The notes: a model not told the origin generated them from the sequence alone. 58,708 nt of DNA from Streptomyces graminilatus (GCF_001418565.1 NZ_LIQQ01000297.1:1-58708), one strand, 5' to 3'; shown: positions 8,517-17,300, counted from the stretch's first letter. Program-made: numbers and translations.

Positions 8517-11348
8517 GTGCTGGAAGACCGTACGTTCGAGCTGCGGACCCTGGACGACGTGCTCGGTGCCGCGAGCACCGGTTCCGGGACCTCGGCGGTC
8601 GTCTCCGGGCCCATCGGGACAGGCAGGTCCGGGCTCCTGGACGCGCTGGCGGAGGGCGAGTCCGCGGACGTGTTCCGGGTGCTGCGCGCGGTCGGCTCCC
8701 CCGTGGAGGAGGACCACGCGTTCGGTGTCGTACGGCAGTTGTTCGATCTCGTCCTGGACGAGGCCTCTCCCGCCACGCTGGGCAGATGGTGGGCGGGGAC
8801 AAGGGCCGACGTCGAGCCGCTGTTCGCCGACGGGGCGGCCCTGCCCGATCTGTCCTCGTTGCCGCCGGACCGCTTGGAGGCCGTCCTGCACGGTCTGACC
8901 ACGATGACCGGCCGGATGGGCGCCGACCGGCCGACGCTGCTGCTCGTGGACGATCTGCACTGGGCCGACGAGGCCTCGCTGACCTGGCTGAACTACCTGG
9001 CCAAGCGGGTGTCCGACACCCGGGTGGCGATCGTGGGGGCCGTACAGGAGGGCAGCGCCGCGGCCGAGCGGCAGCCGGTGCGGGAGTTCGTCGGCAGCGC
9101 GGACCACACCCTGCGGCCGGGCGCCCTGACGGCGGCCGGGGTCGGCGCTCTGGTCGCCAGACGGTTCGGGGAGCCCGGGGACGACGCCTTCGTCCTGGCC
9201 TGCCACGAGGTGACCGGGGGCAATCCGCTGTTCGTCACCGAGGTGCTGGCCGAGCTGGCGGCACTCGGGCACCGGCCGACGGCCGAGCAGGCACCGGCCG
9301 CCCGGAGTTCACTTCCGGTGGCGCTGCGGGAACGGCTGCCGCGCTATCTGGCCTGCCTGGGGCCGGAACAACTGCGGCTCGTCAGAGCCGCCGCGCTCCT
9401 GCACGACACGGTGACCCCCGGGCCTGCCCGGTCCGTCGCCGGGCTGGACACCCAGGCGTACGAGGAGGCGGCACGAGGGCTGCGGCGGATGGGGCTGCTC
9501 ACCTACGACCCGTCGTACCGCTTCACCCACCCTTCGGTGCGGGAGGCGGTCGCCGATTCCATGACCGCCACGGAGGAGGACGAACTGCGGCTGCGGGCCG
9601 CCCGGTTGTTCGCGGACAGCCAGCAGGTGGAGCCGGCCGCCGAGCAGCTGACGCTGGTCGCCGCACCGCAGGGCCGCTGGGGCGTCGGCGTGCTGCGGCA
9701 GGCCGCGCGGACCGCCTTCGCGGCGGGCCGGCCCGAGGCGGCTGTCGTGTATCTGCGCCGGGCGCTGCTCGACACCCCCGCGGACGGCGGGGACCGGGGG
9801 GCGTTGCTCGCCGCTCTCGGTATCGCCGAGCGGGAGTTCGACCTGTCGGCGTCCGTCCGGCATCTCGTCCAGGCCGTACCGCTGCAGTCGTCCCCGGGTG
9901 AGCGGGCGGCCGTCGCCGCCCGGCTCTCCCCCCTGGTCATCGCCCACAGTCTCCCGCACGTGCGCGACCGTGTCCGTCTGGCGGCGACGGATCTGGGTCC
10001 CCCCGAGCGGCTGACCGGGCCACTGCGGGAGGTGGCGCTCAGTCTGGAGGCTCGCTGCCTCTATCTGGACCTGACGGAGCGTCCGCTGCTGGAGGCGGGC
10101 GCCGAGCGGCTTCGGGCGCTGGGCCCGGACGTACCGCTGGACACCGTGGCCGAGCGCGAGCTGGCCGCCGTACTGCTGTACGCGGCCGTGCTGACGGGCC
10201 GGACGACCGCGCGGGAGGCGGCGCGGCTGAGCGAGCGCGTCCTGGAGCGCGAGCCGGCCACGCCGGACCATGTGCACTCCCCCCTTCCCCTCGTGGTGTT
10301 CACGCTGGCCGCGGCGGACGCGCCGGACCGGGTGGCGCCGTGGCTGGAGCGGGCCGGTGGGAGCGGCCGCGGCCCGGCCGGGGCGTCGGCCCATCCGTTG
10401 GGGCTCGTCGAGCAGGCGTGGCTGCTGAAGGCGTCCGGAAAGCCGGCGCCGGCGCTGGCCCGTGCCCTGGAGGCGGTCGAAGCGGGCGTCGGCCTGGAGC
10501 ACTGCGGTCCCGTCGCGCTGATCGCGATGGGCGATCTGGCGCTGGAGACCGACGACGCCGGGCTCGCCACGCGGCTGCGCCAGGGCCTCTCCCTGCCCGG
10601 CCGCCAGTTGTCCGTCACCACACCCGTCGAGCGGTTCCTGTCCGGTGTGGAGGCGGCCGTCGGTGGTGACCCGGGCGACGGCGTCCAGCAGATCGTGAGC
10701 TTCGGCCGGCTGCTGGAGCGGCTGGGGTGGAACAACCCCGCGCTGATCCCCTGGCGCGCCGTCGCGGCCGAGCTGCTCTGGCGGTCGGGGGACCAGGAGC
10801 AGGCCCTGCCGCTGCTCGATGAGGTGTACGGTTCCGCGCTGGCCTGGGGGGCGCCGGCCACCCTCGGCCGGGTGCTGCGGATCCGCGGCGAGGTACACGG
10901 GGGCGAGGAGGGCCTGGCGCTCCTGCACGAGTCGGCACGGGTGCTGGAGGACTCCGCGGACCGGTGGGAACTCTCCAAGGCGCACCATGTGCTGGGCAGG
11001 CAACTGCAGGCCCTCTCCGACCCGAAGGCGGAGGAGCATGTGCGGTACGCGCGCGAACTCGCCGACGAGTGCGGCGTCAGCCGGCCCGCCCGGCGCGTGC
11101 GGACCCCGGCCGGCCCCGAGTCGCAGACGCTCGTACCCGCGACGGGGACGGCCGTGCTGACCGCCACCGAACTCCGGGTCGCGCGGCTGGCGGCACGGGG
11201 CCGGACCAACCAGGAGATCGCCCGGGACGCCGGAGTGACGTCACGGGCGGTGGAGAAGGCGCTGACGAAGGTGTACCGCAAGCTGGGTATCCAGGGCAGG
11301 GCCGGGCTGGCCGAGGCGTTGCGGCCACCGGCGGACAGCCGTGGCTGA
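8517..11348 (+). CDS. LAL-family (large ATP-binding LuxR) transcriptional regulator
   Basis: A 943-residue LAL protein: Walker A GPIGTGRS near residue 31, Walker B-like TLLLVDDLHWAD near 145, an extended helical-repeat middle, and a C-terminal LuxR HTH (residues ~880-940; TATELRVARLAARGRTNQE, then SRAVEKALTKVYRKLGI). The GTG start has AAGGGG 8 nt upstream. A 97-bp gap separates it from the previous gene, so it may have its own promoter. It is the third LAL in a row; all three face the same way and probably form a regulatory block for the cluster. It converges on the alpha/beta hydrolase at 11402; a 14-bp GGGCC/GGCCC palindrome at 11364-11377 lies between them. Confidence 0.88.
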   Translation: MLEDRTFELRTLDDVLGAASTGSGTSAVVSGPIGTGRSGLLDALAEGESADVFRVLRAVGSPVEEDHAFGVVRQLFDLVLDEASPATLGRWWAGTRADVEPLFADGAALPDLSSLPPDRLEAVLHGLTTMTGRMGADRPTLLLVDDLHWADEASLTWLNYLAKRVSDTRVAIVGAVQEGSAAAERQPVREFVGSADHTLRPGALTAAGVGALVARRFGEPGDDAFVLACHEVTGGNPLFVTEVLAELAALGHRPTAEQAPAARSSLPVALRERLPRYLACLGPEQLRLVRAAALLHDTVTPGPARSVAGLDTQAYEEAARGLRRMGLLTYDPSYRFTHPSVREAVADSMTATEEDELRLRAARLFADSQQVEPAAEQLTLVAAPQGRWGVGVLRQAARTAFAAGRPEAAVVYLRRALLDTPADGGDRGALLAALGIAEREFDLSASVRHLVQAVPLQSSPGERAAVAARLSPLVIAHSLPHVRDRVRLAATDLGPPERLTGPLREVALSLEARCLYLDLTERPLLEAGAERLRALGPDVPLDTVAERELAAVLLYAAVLTGRTTAREAARLSERVLEREPATPDHVHSPLPLVVFTLAAADAPDRVAPWLERAGGSGRGPAGASAHPLGLVEQAWLLKASGKPAPALARALEAVEAGVGLEHCGPVALIAMGDLALETDDAGLATRLRQGLSLPGRQLSVTTPVERFLSGVEAAVGGDPGDGVQQIVSFGRLLERLGWNNPALIPWRAVAAELLWRSGDQEQALPLLDEVYGSALAWGAPATLGRVLRIRGEVHGGEEGLALLHESARVLEDSADRWELSKAHHVLGRQLQALSDPKAEEHVRYARELADECGVSRPARRVRTPAGPESQTLVPATGTAVLTATELRVARLAARGRTNQEIARDAGVTSRAVEKALTKVYRKLGIQGRAGLAEALRPPADSRG

Positions 11349-11401
11349 GTCACGCCCCGGACCGGGCCGGCCGGCCCCTCTCCCGTTTCTGACCCGTTCC
11401 G

Positions 11402-12196
11402 TCAGATGCTGTGCTCCGCGAAGAACTTGGCTATCAGTTCGTTCCAGGGTTCTGTGTGCACGATGTTGATGAGGTGTCCGGCCGGGACCTCCGTGTACTC
11501 CGCCCCCGGAATACTGTCGGCGAGGAAGCGCGAGTTGGCCGGGGAGACGAAGGTGTCCTCCGTCGTCGCGATGACCAGCGTGGGTACGTCGATCCGGGCC
11601 AGGTCCTCCGTGACGTCCACGGTGCGCAGCAGGGTGTAGTACTCCTCGGCACCGGGCCAGGCCAGCTCCGCCAGCTCACCGAGGGCGCGGTACACCTCAC
11701 CGGGCGGCAGCATGTTGACGAGGCTCGCGCCGACGCAGCTCAGGACCATCAGGCGGGCGTAACCGCGGAAGTCGCGGCGGGCGAGGCAGTCGAAGGCCAG
11801 CGAGATGACGATCTTCATTCGCTGGTCGGGAACGGCGAAGCCCGACGTCAGGACCAGACCCTTGACCCGCTCGGGGTGCCGGACCGCGGCGCGGATGGCC
11901 ACCGCGGCACCGAGGGAGTGGCCGACGACTGTGAAGGACTCCTGACCGGCGGCGACGGCAGCCGCCACATACGCGTCCGCGAGGTTGTCGAGGGTCAGCG
12001 CACGGCCGTCGATCGGCTCGCCGGCCGAACCCGGGTACTCCGGTGCGACGACCGTACGGGTCTCGGCCAGCAGCGTGGGCAGCGGATCGAAACTGTCCTC
12101 GATGGTGCCGGCGGCTGCGGGCACGAGCAGGACGGCCGGACCACTGCCGGAGACCGCCGTGGTCAGGGGATAGGGCGCAAGCGATTCATCTGACAT
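11402..12196 (-). CDS. Alpha/beta hydrolase (paralogue 1)
   Basis: A 264-residue alpha/beta-hydrolase-fold protein. The nucleophile elbow is VVGHSLGAA, and the catalytic Asp and His are probably those in IATTEDTF and PAGHLINI near the C-terminus. There is no signal peptide, so it should be cytoplasmic. It is clearly a paralogue of the divergent gene at 12343: both share YPGSAG, GHSLGAAVA, HPERVKGLVLT and PDQRMKI. Substrate unknown; in a natural-product cluster it could act as an editing thioesterase, cyclase or esterase (inference). No ribosome site precedes the ATG; instead a TAGAGT box lies 7 nt before it, suggesting a leaderless transcript. Confidence 0.82.
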   Translation of the reverse strand: MSDESLAPYPLTTAVSGSGPAVLLVPAAAGTIEDSFDPLPTLLAETRTVVAPEYPGSAGEPIDGRALTLDNLADAYVAAAVAAGQESFTVVGHSLGAAVAIRAAVRHPERVKGLVLTSGFAVPDQRMKIVISLAFDCLARRDFRGYARLMVLSCVGASLVNMLPPGEVYRALGELAELAWPGAEEYYTLLRTVDVTEDLARIDVPTLVIATTEDTFVSPANSRFLADSIPGAEYTEVPAGHLINIVHTEPWNELIAKFFAEHSI

Positions 12197-12342
12197 GCCG
12201 ACGACTCTAGGGACTGAGATCGAGAAGAAATTCTAGTGAGCTCAAGGGAGTTGGGGCCGTGCCGTGCTCCGTCACGCGCGCGGCCGAGCCGCGTTCCGGC
12301 ACACCGAACGTCTGGGATTTTGTACAGAGGACGATCAATACA
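12197..12342. promoter_or_regulatory. Divergent hydrolase promoter region, with leaderless -10 for the left gene
   Basis: On the minus strand TAGAGT (12204-12209) lies 7 nt before the ATG of the left hydrolase, which lacks a Shine-Dalgarno, so transcription probably starts at the start codon. The right gene has AGAGGA (12326-12331) 11 nt before its GTG. The middle is comparatively AT-rich. No clear -35 box was seen for either gene. Confidence 0.45.
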
Positions 12343-13134
12343 GTGACCGCCATGACGTCTCTTTCACCTGTTCTCTCCACCGCCGTCACGGGTTCCGGTC
12401 CCGCTCTGCTGCTCGCGCACGACGTGGGCACGCAAGCGGAGAACGACTTCGGCACGATCATCCCCGCGCTGTCCGCCGGGCACACTGTCGTCGCGCCGGA
12501 CTACCCCGGTTCCGCCGGCACCCCGCGCGCCGAAGGGCCGCTCACGCTCGACGGGCTGGCCGACGCGATAGTGGCGGCGGCCGACACGGCCGGCCAGGAC
12601 ACCTTCACGGTGCTCGGCCACTCGCTCGGTGCCGCGGTGGCGGTACGGGCCGCGGTCCGGCACCCCGAGCGGGTCAAGGGACTGGTCCTGACGGCGGGCT
12701 TCGCCGCTCCCGACCAGCGCATGAAGATCACCGCCGCCATGTTCCTGGACTTCCTGGCCCGACAGGACTTCACGGGATACGCACAGCTCGCCGTCCTGAC
12801 GGCGTTCGGCGACACCATGCTGTCGGCGTTCGCACCGGAGCAGATCGAGTACGCGCTGCAGAAGATCGCGGGATCCGTCGAGGCGGGTGCCGAGGAGCAG
12901 TTCACGCTGGCCCGGACGGTGGACGTGAGCGCCGACCTCGAACGGATCACCGTCCCGACGCTGGTCGTCGCGCCCGTGGAGGACGGCTTCGTCTCGCCGG
13001 CCGCCTCGCACGCACTCGCCGCCGGCATCGCGGGCGCCGAGTACGCGGAGATCCAGTCGGGCCATCTGGTCGCCGAGGCCGGGCCCGCGTGGCTGGAGCA
13101 CGTGGACAAGTTCCTGGCCGCCCACGGCCTCTGA
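12343..13134 (+). CDS. Alpha/beta hydrolase (paralogue 2)
   Basis: A 263-residue paralogue of the divergent hydrolase at 11402. The nucleophile elbow is VLGHSLGAA; likely catalytic partners are the acids in APVEDGF and the His in IQSGHLV. The frame is open back to 12259, but the GTG at 12343 is preferred: AGAGGA lies 11 nt upstream, and from there the N-terminus aligns residue for residue with paralogue 1 (both reach T-A-V at residues 13-15). A back-to-back duplicated pair suggests an inverted duplication and then divergence. Likely cytoplasmic; substrate unknown. Confidence 0.8.
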   Translation: MTAMTSLSPVLSTAVTGSGPALLLAHDVGTQAENDFGTIIPALSAGHTVVAPDYPGSAGTPRAEGPLTLDGLADAIVAAADTAGQDTFTVLGHSLGAAVAVRAAVRHPERVKGLVLTAGFAAPDQRMKITAAMFLDFLARQDFTGYAQLAVLTAFGDTMLSAFAPEQIEYALQKIAGSVEAGAEEQFTLARTVDVSADLERITVPTLVVAPVEDGFVSPAASHALAAGIAGAEYAEIQSGHLVAEAGPAWLEHVDKFLAAHGL

Positions 13135-13278
13135 CCGGTCCGCGTCCGGCAGCCACATCACTACCGGCGATGGACAGGGGTAGCTCAATTGTGGTGGTCA
13201 TGGTGGGTCATTCACCGGAGCGGTCCGTCCGCGCATCGTGGCGGCCGGCCGCCGACCGGCGGAGGAACAGGCCGTCTG

Positions 13279-13323
13279 CGCGCGGCTCTTCGTAGGTCCC
13301 GGGGGCGTACGAAGAGCCGCGCG
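13279..13323. terminator. 16-bp perfect inverted repeat
   Basis: Arms 13279-13294 and 13308-13323 are perfectly complementary (left arm CGCGCGGCTCTTCGTA) around a 13-nt loop. Followed by no T-tract, as is common in high-GC actinobacteria. Probably terminates the hydrolase gene ending at 13134. Confidence 0.55.
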
Positions 13324-13367
13324 GGCAACCTGGACGGAAAGCGAACCGACCAGGGCCCGAGGTAGGC

Positions 13368-13397
13368 GTCGGCCGATCTCTTCGGAGAACGGCCGAC
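13368..13397. terminator. Hairpin with cUUCGg tetraloop
   Basis: GTCGGCCG (13368-13375) pairs with CGGCCGAC (13390-13397). After one A-A mismatch, TCTC pairs with GAGA around a TTCG loop closed by C-G, a classic extra-stable RNA tetraloop on the plus strand. Confidence 0.55.
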
Positions 13398-13429
13398 ACA
13401 CGGCAGGACCGCCGGCGCCCTGTCGCTGA

Positions 13430-13478
13430 CGATGGGCTCCTTCCGCCCGGAGCGGTTCCGGGCGGAAGGAGCCCATCG
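13430..13478. terminator. 21-bp perfect hairpin
   Basis: Arms 13430-13450 and 13458-13478 are perfectly complementary around the 7-nt loop AGCGGTT. Such a long stem would fold on either strand and could terminate transcription from both convergent neighbours. Confidence 0.6.
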
Positions 13479-13607
13479 CGGTACACGCCCCCTTCGCCGG
13501 GCGCGGGCCCGCGTCAGGACCGCGGGTCGGACGACCGGAGTTCGAGGACCGCACGGCGGGAACAGTCACGACGAGGACCGGCCTGGCGTGAACAGCGGCC
13601 GACGTGG

Positions 13608-13648
13608 CTGTGCACACGTGTGAGTTCGCTGTGTGCACGTGTGAGTTC
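13608..13648. repeat. Direct repeat with CACGTG cores, 21-bp spacing
   Basis: CACGTGTGAGTTC occurs at 13615-13627 and again at 13636-13648, exactly 21 bp (two helical turns) apart. The first copy sits in the palindrome CACACGTGTG (13613-13622). It looks like a tandem protein-binding site, yet lies between two gene ends rather than before a gene. Confidence 0.5.
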
Positions 13649-13725
13649 CTGGCAGCGGCGGCCGGTGAGGCTCCCTCCGGGAGTGCTGTCGCCACCCCCG
13701 CGCTTCCCCGCGCGGCCTCCCGGCA

Positions 13726-14739
13726 TCAGCGCCGTGCGTGCGCCCCTCGCGTGCGCACGGTCACCGTTGTCGCCCGCGTGGTGATCGCGTCGACCAGCGC
13801 GGCCTGCTGGAGCGAGAGGTCGGCGTAGGTGTCGCGCCCCGTTCCGTACCGCACGGCGGTGGCGAACGCCCGTACCGCGTTGGCGAACTGGTGGTCCGGT
13901 TCGAGGTGGAGCTCCCGGCTTCCGTCCTTCCGTTCGATCCGCACCACGGGACGGTGGTCGGCGGGTGGGGTGAAGGCCCGGTCCAGGGTCAGCCGTCCTT
14001 TGGCGCCGTGCAGCTCGTACGCGCAGGCGTAGGCGTGTTCCATGCCGAAGGCGATCCTGGCCGCCACCCCCTCGGAGGTGTGCAGCAGTGCGTGGCCGGA
14101 CAGCACGGCACCAGTGCGGGCGTCCCGGCGCAGTACTGCGCCCGCCACCTCCAGATCGGGGCCCAGGAAGGAGAGGGCCGCGCGCACGGGGTGGACTCCG
14201 ACGTCCAGGAGCGCGCCGCCGCCGGTCGCCGGGTCGTAGCGGATGTCGTCGGCGGGCCGCGGCGGGATGGTGAACGTGGCGGAGAAGGCGCGGAGTTCAC
14301 CGATCTCATCGCTCTCCAGCAAAGCCCTGACCCGCGCGTGCTGGGAGTGGTGCGTGAACATGAAGTTCTCGAAGAGCACCAGCTTCTGGGCGCGGGCCCA
14401 CGCGACGAGCGCGGCCGTCTGCGCGTGGCTCGCGGTCAGCGGCTTCTCCACCAGCACATGGCGCCCCGACGCGAGCGCCCGGTCCACCCACTCGGCGTGC
14501 AGCATCGCGGGCAGCGGGATGTACACGGCGTCGATGTCGGTCCGGGCGAGGAGTCGTTCGTAGCCGTGGACGGGTGCGCAGCCGAAACTCTCGGCGAAGC
14601 TCGCCGCCTTGGCGGCGGTTCTGCTCGCCACGGCCACCACCGTGATGTCCTCGTCGGCCACGAGAGCCGGCACCATGTGCCGCCGGGCGATGTCGGCACA
14701 GCCCAGTACACCGAGGCGCAGGGGGCCCGGATTCCTCAT
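13726..14739 (-). CDS. NDP-hexose 3-ketoreductase (Gfo/Idh/MocA family)
   Basis: A 337-residue oxidoreductase with the N-terminal nucleotide-binding motif LGVLGCADIAR, the family's central VEKPLT segment and the Gfo/Idh C-terminal fold (GGGALLDVGVHPV). In deoxysugar clusters this family reduces the 3-keto group made by the 2,3-dehydratase, which is encoded immediately upstream on the same strand (61-bp gap), so the two probably act in sequence. I start at the ATG at 14739 because GGAG lies 8 nt before it; a GTG at 14748 overlaps that site. The stereochemistry at C3 (olivose versus digitoxose or boivinose type) cannot be read from the sequence. Confidence 0.82.
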   Translation of the reverse strand: MRNPGPLRLGVLGCADIARRHMVPALVADEDITVVAVASRTAAKAASFAESFGCAPVHGYERLLARTDIDAVYIPLPAMLHAEWVDRALASGRHVLVEKPLTASHAQTAALVAWARAQKLVLFENFMFTHHSQHARVRALLESDEIGELRAFSATFTIPPRPADDIRYDPATGGGALLDVGVHPVRAALSFLGPDLEVAGAVLRRDARTGAVLSGHALLHTSEGVAARIAFGMEHAYACAYELHGAKGRLTLDRAFTPPADHRPVVRIERKDGSRELHLEPDHQFANAVRAFATAVRYGTGRDTYADLSLQQAALVDAITTRATTVTVRTRGAHARR

Positions 14740-14800
14740 TGTCGTCACTCCGGAAGTCGCTGCGTGCGGGAAGGCGTGGACGGGCCCGGCGGATCACCGG

Positions 14801-16243
14801 TCACAGGGTGTGCAGACAGGCTATGAGGCTGCGCAGCTCCACGTTGAGGTAGTTGCTGTGCCGCAGCAGTTCGGCGAGCTGTGCCAGCGTCACCCACATG
14901 AAGTCCGCGGGTGGGTCGAGCAGTTCACCGTCGATCGCCTCGACGACGCGGTAGCGGTTGACGGCGTGGTGGAACCGGCCGCCCTCCTCCGAGTGCACGG
15001 CGTCGAAACGGGTCAGCACCTTACCGGGAACGAGTTGCTCCAGCTCGGGCGGACGGCCAGCCTCGGGCAGGTCGGCGTAGTTGGCCGCGAGGTGCTGCAC
15101 GGTCGGGCCGAGTTCGGCCACATTGAGCGTGCCCGCCTCCGCCCGGCAGCGCACCAGGGCGTGCAGTACGTCACCGAGGCGCCGTACCACGAGGGTGACC
15201 GTGCCCTGTCCGGTCGGAGCGAGCAAGGGCTGTGCCCAGCTCGCGACTTCGCGCCGGCCGGCCCGCACCTCGACCCCGATGATCCTGAAGAACTTGCCGT
15301 CCGGGCGGGCGATCTCGTCCTCGGACACCTGCCAGCCGTCGTCACGGACCCGGTCGAGCGGCACCCGCCGCGTTACGAGCCGTTGGCGCATACGCACGTC
15401 GGTGAGCCGGCTGAGCACCTCGTCCGACGTGACCACCGGCCGCCCCACGCCGGCGAACGACGCGCGCACCGCCGCGCCGAAGTCGTCGTCCGGAGACTGC
15501 GTGCCCTCGCGTGCGCGGGCGACGAGGGCGGGCGGCAGACAGGACAGGACCGTCCGTGAGTCCATGTTGACGAGGTTGTCCCAGCGCAGCAGCTCGCCGA
15601 TCTCGTCCAGGGTGAGCCAGCGGAAGTCGTCCTCCACCGGGATCTCGTCGAAGACCTGGACGATGATGTTGCGGTTCCGCTTGCCCAGGAACCAACTCCC
15701 CTGTTCCGACTGCAGGGAGTCCGCCACGACCCGCCCGTGCCCCGCGCCCGCGTCCGTGAAGTACTCGACGTATTTCACCGCCCGGCCGCCGTGCACACCG
15801 GTGAGGTTGCTCCTGGTGGCCTGGACCGTCGGCGACAGTTGCAGGCCACCCATGTTGCCGGGCTCGACCTTCGCCTGCATCAGGCAGTGCAGGGTGCCGC
15901 CCTCCTCCTTCACCAGCATGCCGAGCACACCCGTCTCGGGCTGCACGATGACGGGCTGGGTCCACTGCGGGTGCCACTCCCGGTCGGTCTGCACCTGCAG
16001 GCCCTCGATGGAGTAGAACCGGCCGCTGCGATGGCAGAGGTTGCCGGTGCCGGGTTCACCCAGCCACCCGGTCATCCCGTGCAGCGGGACGCGGTCGACG
16101 TCCATGTGGTTGACAAGGGCACGTTCGCCGAACCACCGCTGGAATCCGGCGAGTCGGTCCTCCACGGCGGGCAGGGTCGTACTGGGCCGCGCCGTCGCAT
16201 CGGGCCGTTCCCGGACGAGCGGGGGCCATTCGCTTCTGGGCAT
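14801..16243 (-). CDS. NDP-hexose 2,3-dehydratase
   Basis: A 480-residue protein of the NDP-hexose 2,3-dehydratase family, built of two homologous halves. Each half has a GKFFRI/GRFYSIEG-like strand, a VQPETG or LLAPTG segment and a C-terminal WLTLDEIGELLR or WVTLAQLAELLR element (near residues 215 and 455). The enzyme removes the C2 hydroxyl from NDP-4-keto-6-deoxyglucose, the committed step to 2-deoxysugars. Length matches the family. The ATG has GGGGAG 7 nt upstream. It heads a two-gene operon with the 3-ketoreductase and is divergent from the 4-ketoreductase across 196 bp. Confidence 0.9.
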   Translation of the reverse strand: MPRSEWPPLVRERPDATARPSTTLPAVEDRLAGFQRWFGERALVNHMDVDRVPLHGMTGWLGEPGTGNLCHRSGRFYSIEGLQVQTDREWHPQWTQPVIVQPETGVLGMLVKEEGGTLHCLMQAKVEPGNMGGLQLSPTVQATRSNLTGVHGGRAVKYVEYFTDAGAGHGRVVADSLQSEQGSWFLGKRNRNIIVQVFDEIPVEDDFRWLTLDEIGELLRWDNLVNMDSRTVLSCLPPALVARAREGTQSPDDDFGAAVRASFAGVGRPVVTSDEVLSRLTDVRMRQRLVTRRVPLDRVRDDGWQVSEDEIARPDGKFFRIIGVEVRAGRREVASWAQPLLAPTGQGTVTLVVRRLGDVLHALVRCRAEAGTLNVAELGPTVQHLAANYADLPEAGRPPELEQLVPGKVLTRFDAVHSEEGGRFHHAVNRYRVVEAIDGELLDPPADFMWVTLAQLAELLRHSNYLNVELRSLIACLHTL

Positions 16244-16439
16244 AGGGCGTCTCCCCGGATCTGGTCGGTTCGGTGGCGAACGTAACCGGTCTCCGGGGCC
16301 CGTGACGGCCGGGCCGCCCGGTCTTAGATCTTCTTCTAACAGCGGCGTCCACAGGCGTCCGTCTATGGCGTGTGCCCAGGTACGAGCTGTTCACTCGGCA
16401 CCATCACAAATGCCGTCGTGTTCCCGGGAAGGAGGGCTG
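16244..16439. promoter_or_regulatory. Divergent promoter region of deoxysugar genes
   Basis: The region separates the 2,3-dehydratase and 4-ketoreductase genes. It holds an AT-rich inverted repeat, TTAGA (16324-16328) and TCTAA (16335-16339), whose arms start 11 bp apart, and a 10-bp-spaced GGCGTCC pair at 16344 and 16354. A TACGTT on the minus strand could be a -10 for the dehydratase. Confidence 0.35.
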
Positions 16440-17207
16440 ATGGACATCATCGGACGGGGTTTCCTGGCCGGGTCCCTCACACCGCTGGCAGGTTCGTACC
16501 CCCAGGTCACCGTGCTGGCCGCTGGGGTGTCGAGCACCCCCGTGGACACCGCGGCGGAGTTCCGGAACGAGCGGGATCTGGTCATGGCCACCGCCGAGTC
16601 GTGCCGCCGCTCGGGACGCCTGCTCGTCTTCCTGTCCACCGCGTCGCACGCGCTGTACGGCGCGACGACGGCACCGGCGGACGAGTCCGTCGCGCTTGCC
16701 CCGGCCACCGCGTACGGCCAACACAAGCTGTCGCTGGAGGAGTCGGTACGGGCGTCCGGCGCCCCCTGGCTGATCCTCCGGCTGAGTCACGTGGTCGGCC
16801 GGGGCCAGCGTCCGCACCAACTGCTGCCCACGCTGGTCCGGCAGGTCGCCGCCGGCACGGTGACCGTGTACCGGGGCGCACACCGCGACCTGGTGGACGT
16901 CCGTGACGTGGTCAGGGCGTTGGACGGGCTGCTCGCGCGGGGTGTGCGGGACGACACGGTGAACATCGCGTCGGGCACGCCGTACGCGATCGAGGACATC
17001 GTCGCCGGCGTGGAGCGAAGGCTGGGGACGCGAGCCGTGCGGCTGGTGGTCGACGGCTACGCCGTGCGGACGCAGGTGTCCGTCGAGCGCCTGCGGCTGC
17101 TGGTCCCGGACGCGTGCCCACCGGGCGGCCGGTCCTATCTCGAGGGGCTCCTCGACCGCTATGTCCACGCCGAGGCCGCCGAGGACACCGTCCTTCTTCG
17201 GGAATGA
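16440..17207 (+). CDS. NDP-hexose 4-ketoreductase (SDR family)
   Basis: A 255-residue short extended-SDR protein. It starts with IIGRGFLAGSL, a glycine-rich nucleotide-binding variant, and has the catalytic Ser and Tyr-x-x-x-Lys in FLSTASHALYG and YGQHK (residues ~66-100). It is shorter than typical extended SDRs (~310-330), but this is normal for the UrdR/LanR-like reductases of D-olivose pathways. It should reduce the C4 ketone, the last step of the NDP-2,6-dideoxyhexose route. A strong GGAAGGAGGG site precedes the ATG. It is divergent from the 2,3-dehydratase and followed by the SARP gene. Confidence 0.72.
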   Translation: MDIIGRGFLAGSLTPLAGSYPQVTVLAAGVSSTPVDTAAEFRNERDLVMATAESCRRSGRLLVFLSTASHALYGATTAPADESVALAPATAYGQHKLSLEESVRASGAPWLILRLSHVVGRGQRPHQLLPTLVRQVAAGTVTVYRGAHRDLVDVRDVVRALDGLLARGVRDDTVNIASGTPYAIEDIVAGVERRLGTRAVRLVVDGYAVRTQVSVERLRLLVPDACPPGGRSYLEGLLDRYVHAEAAEDTVLLRE

Positions 17208-17221
17208 ATTCCCCGCCCCGC

Positions 17222-17266
17222 CCTTTCACCGATTCATGTGATTCAACCGATCCGTCCGATTCACCT
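17222..17266. repeat. 9-bp periodic repeat array upstream of SARP gene
   Basis: Five consecutive 9-bp units start at 17222, 17231, 17240, 17249 and 17258: CCTTTCACC, GATTCATGT, GATTCAACC, GATCCGTCC, GATTCACCT. GATTCA is exact in three. The array ends 34 bp before the SARP start codon and could be an operator. Confidence 0.55.
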
Positions 17267-17300
17267 TCCACGAATACGCGCGACGCGACAGGAGGCATGC

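Larger units (their letters stand above)
13135..13725. other. 591-bp gene-free region between convergent genes, rich in hairpins
   Basis: No credible coding sequence was found on either strand. The segment holds three long near-perfect hairpins (13279-13323, 13368-13397, 13430-13478) and a 21-bp-spaced direct repeat containing CACGTG (13608-13648). Both flanking genes end here, so the hairpins are presumably bidirectional terminators, though three in 200 bp is more than needed. Confidence 0.6.

Noticed and set aside
13604..13828. 74-codon frame in the hairpin region
   Set aside because: Runs into the 3-ketoreductase gene antisense and has no coding features.
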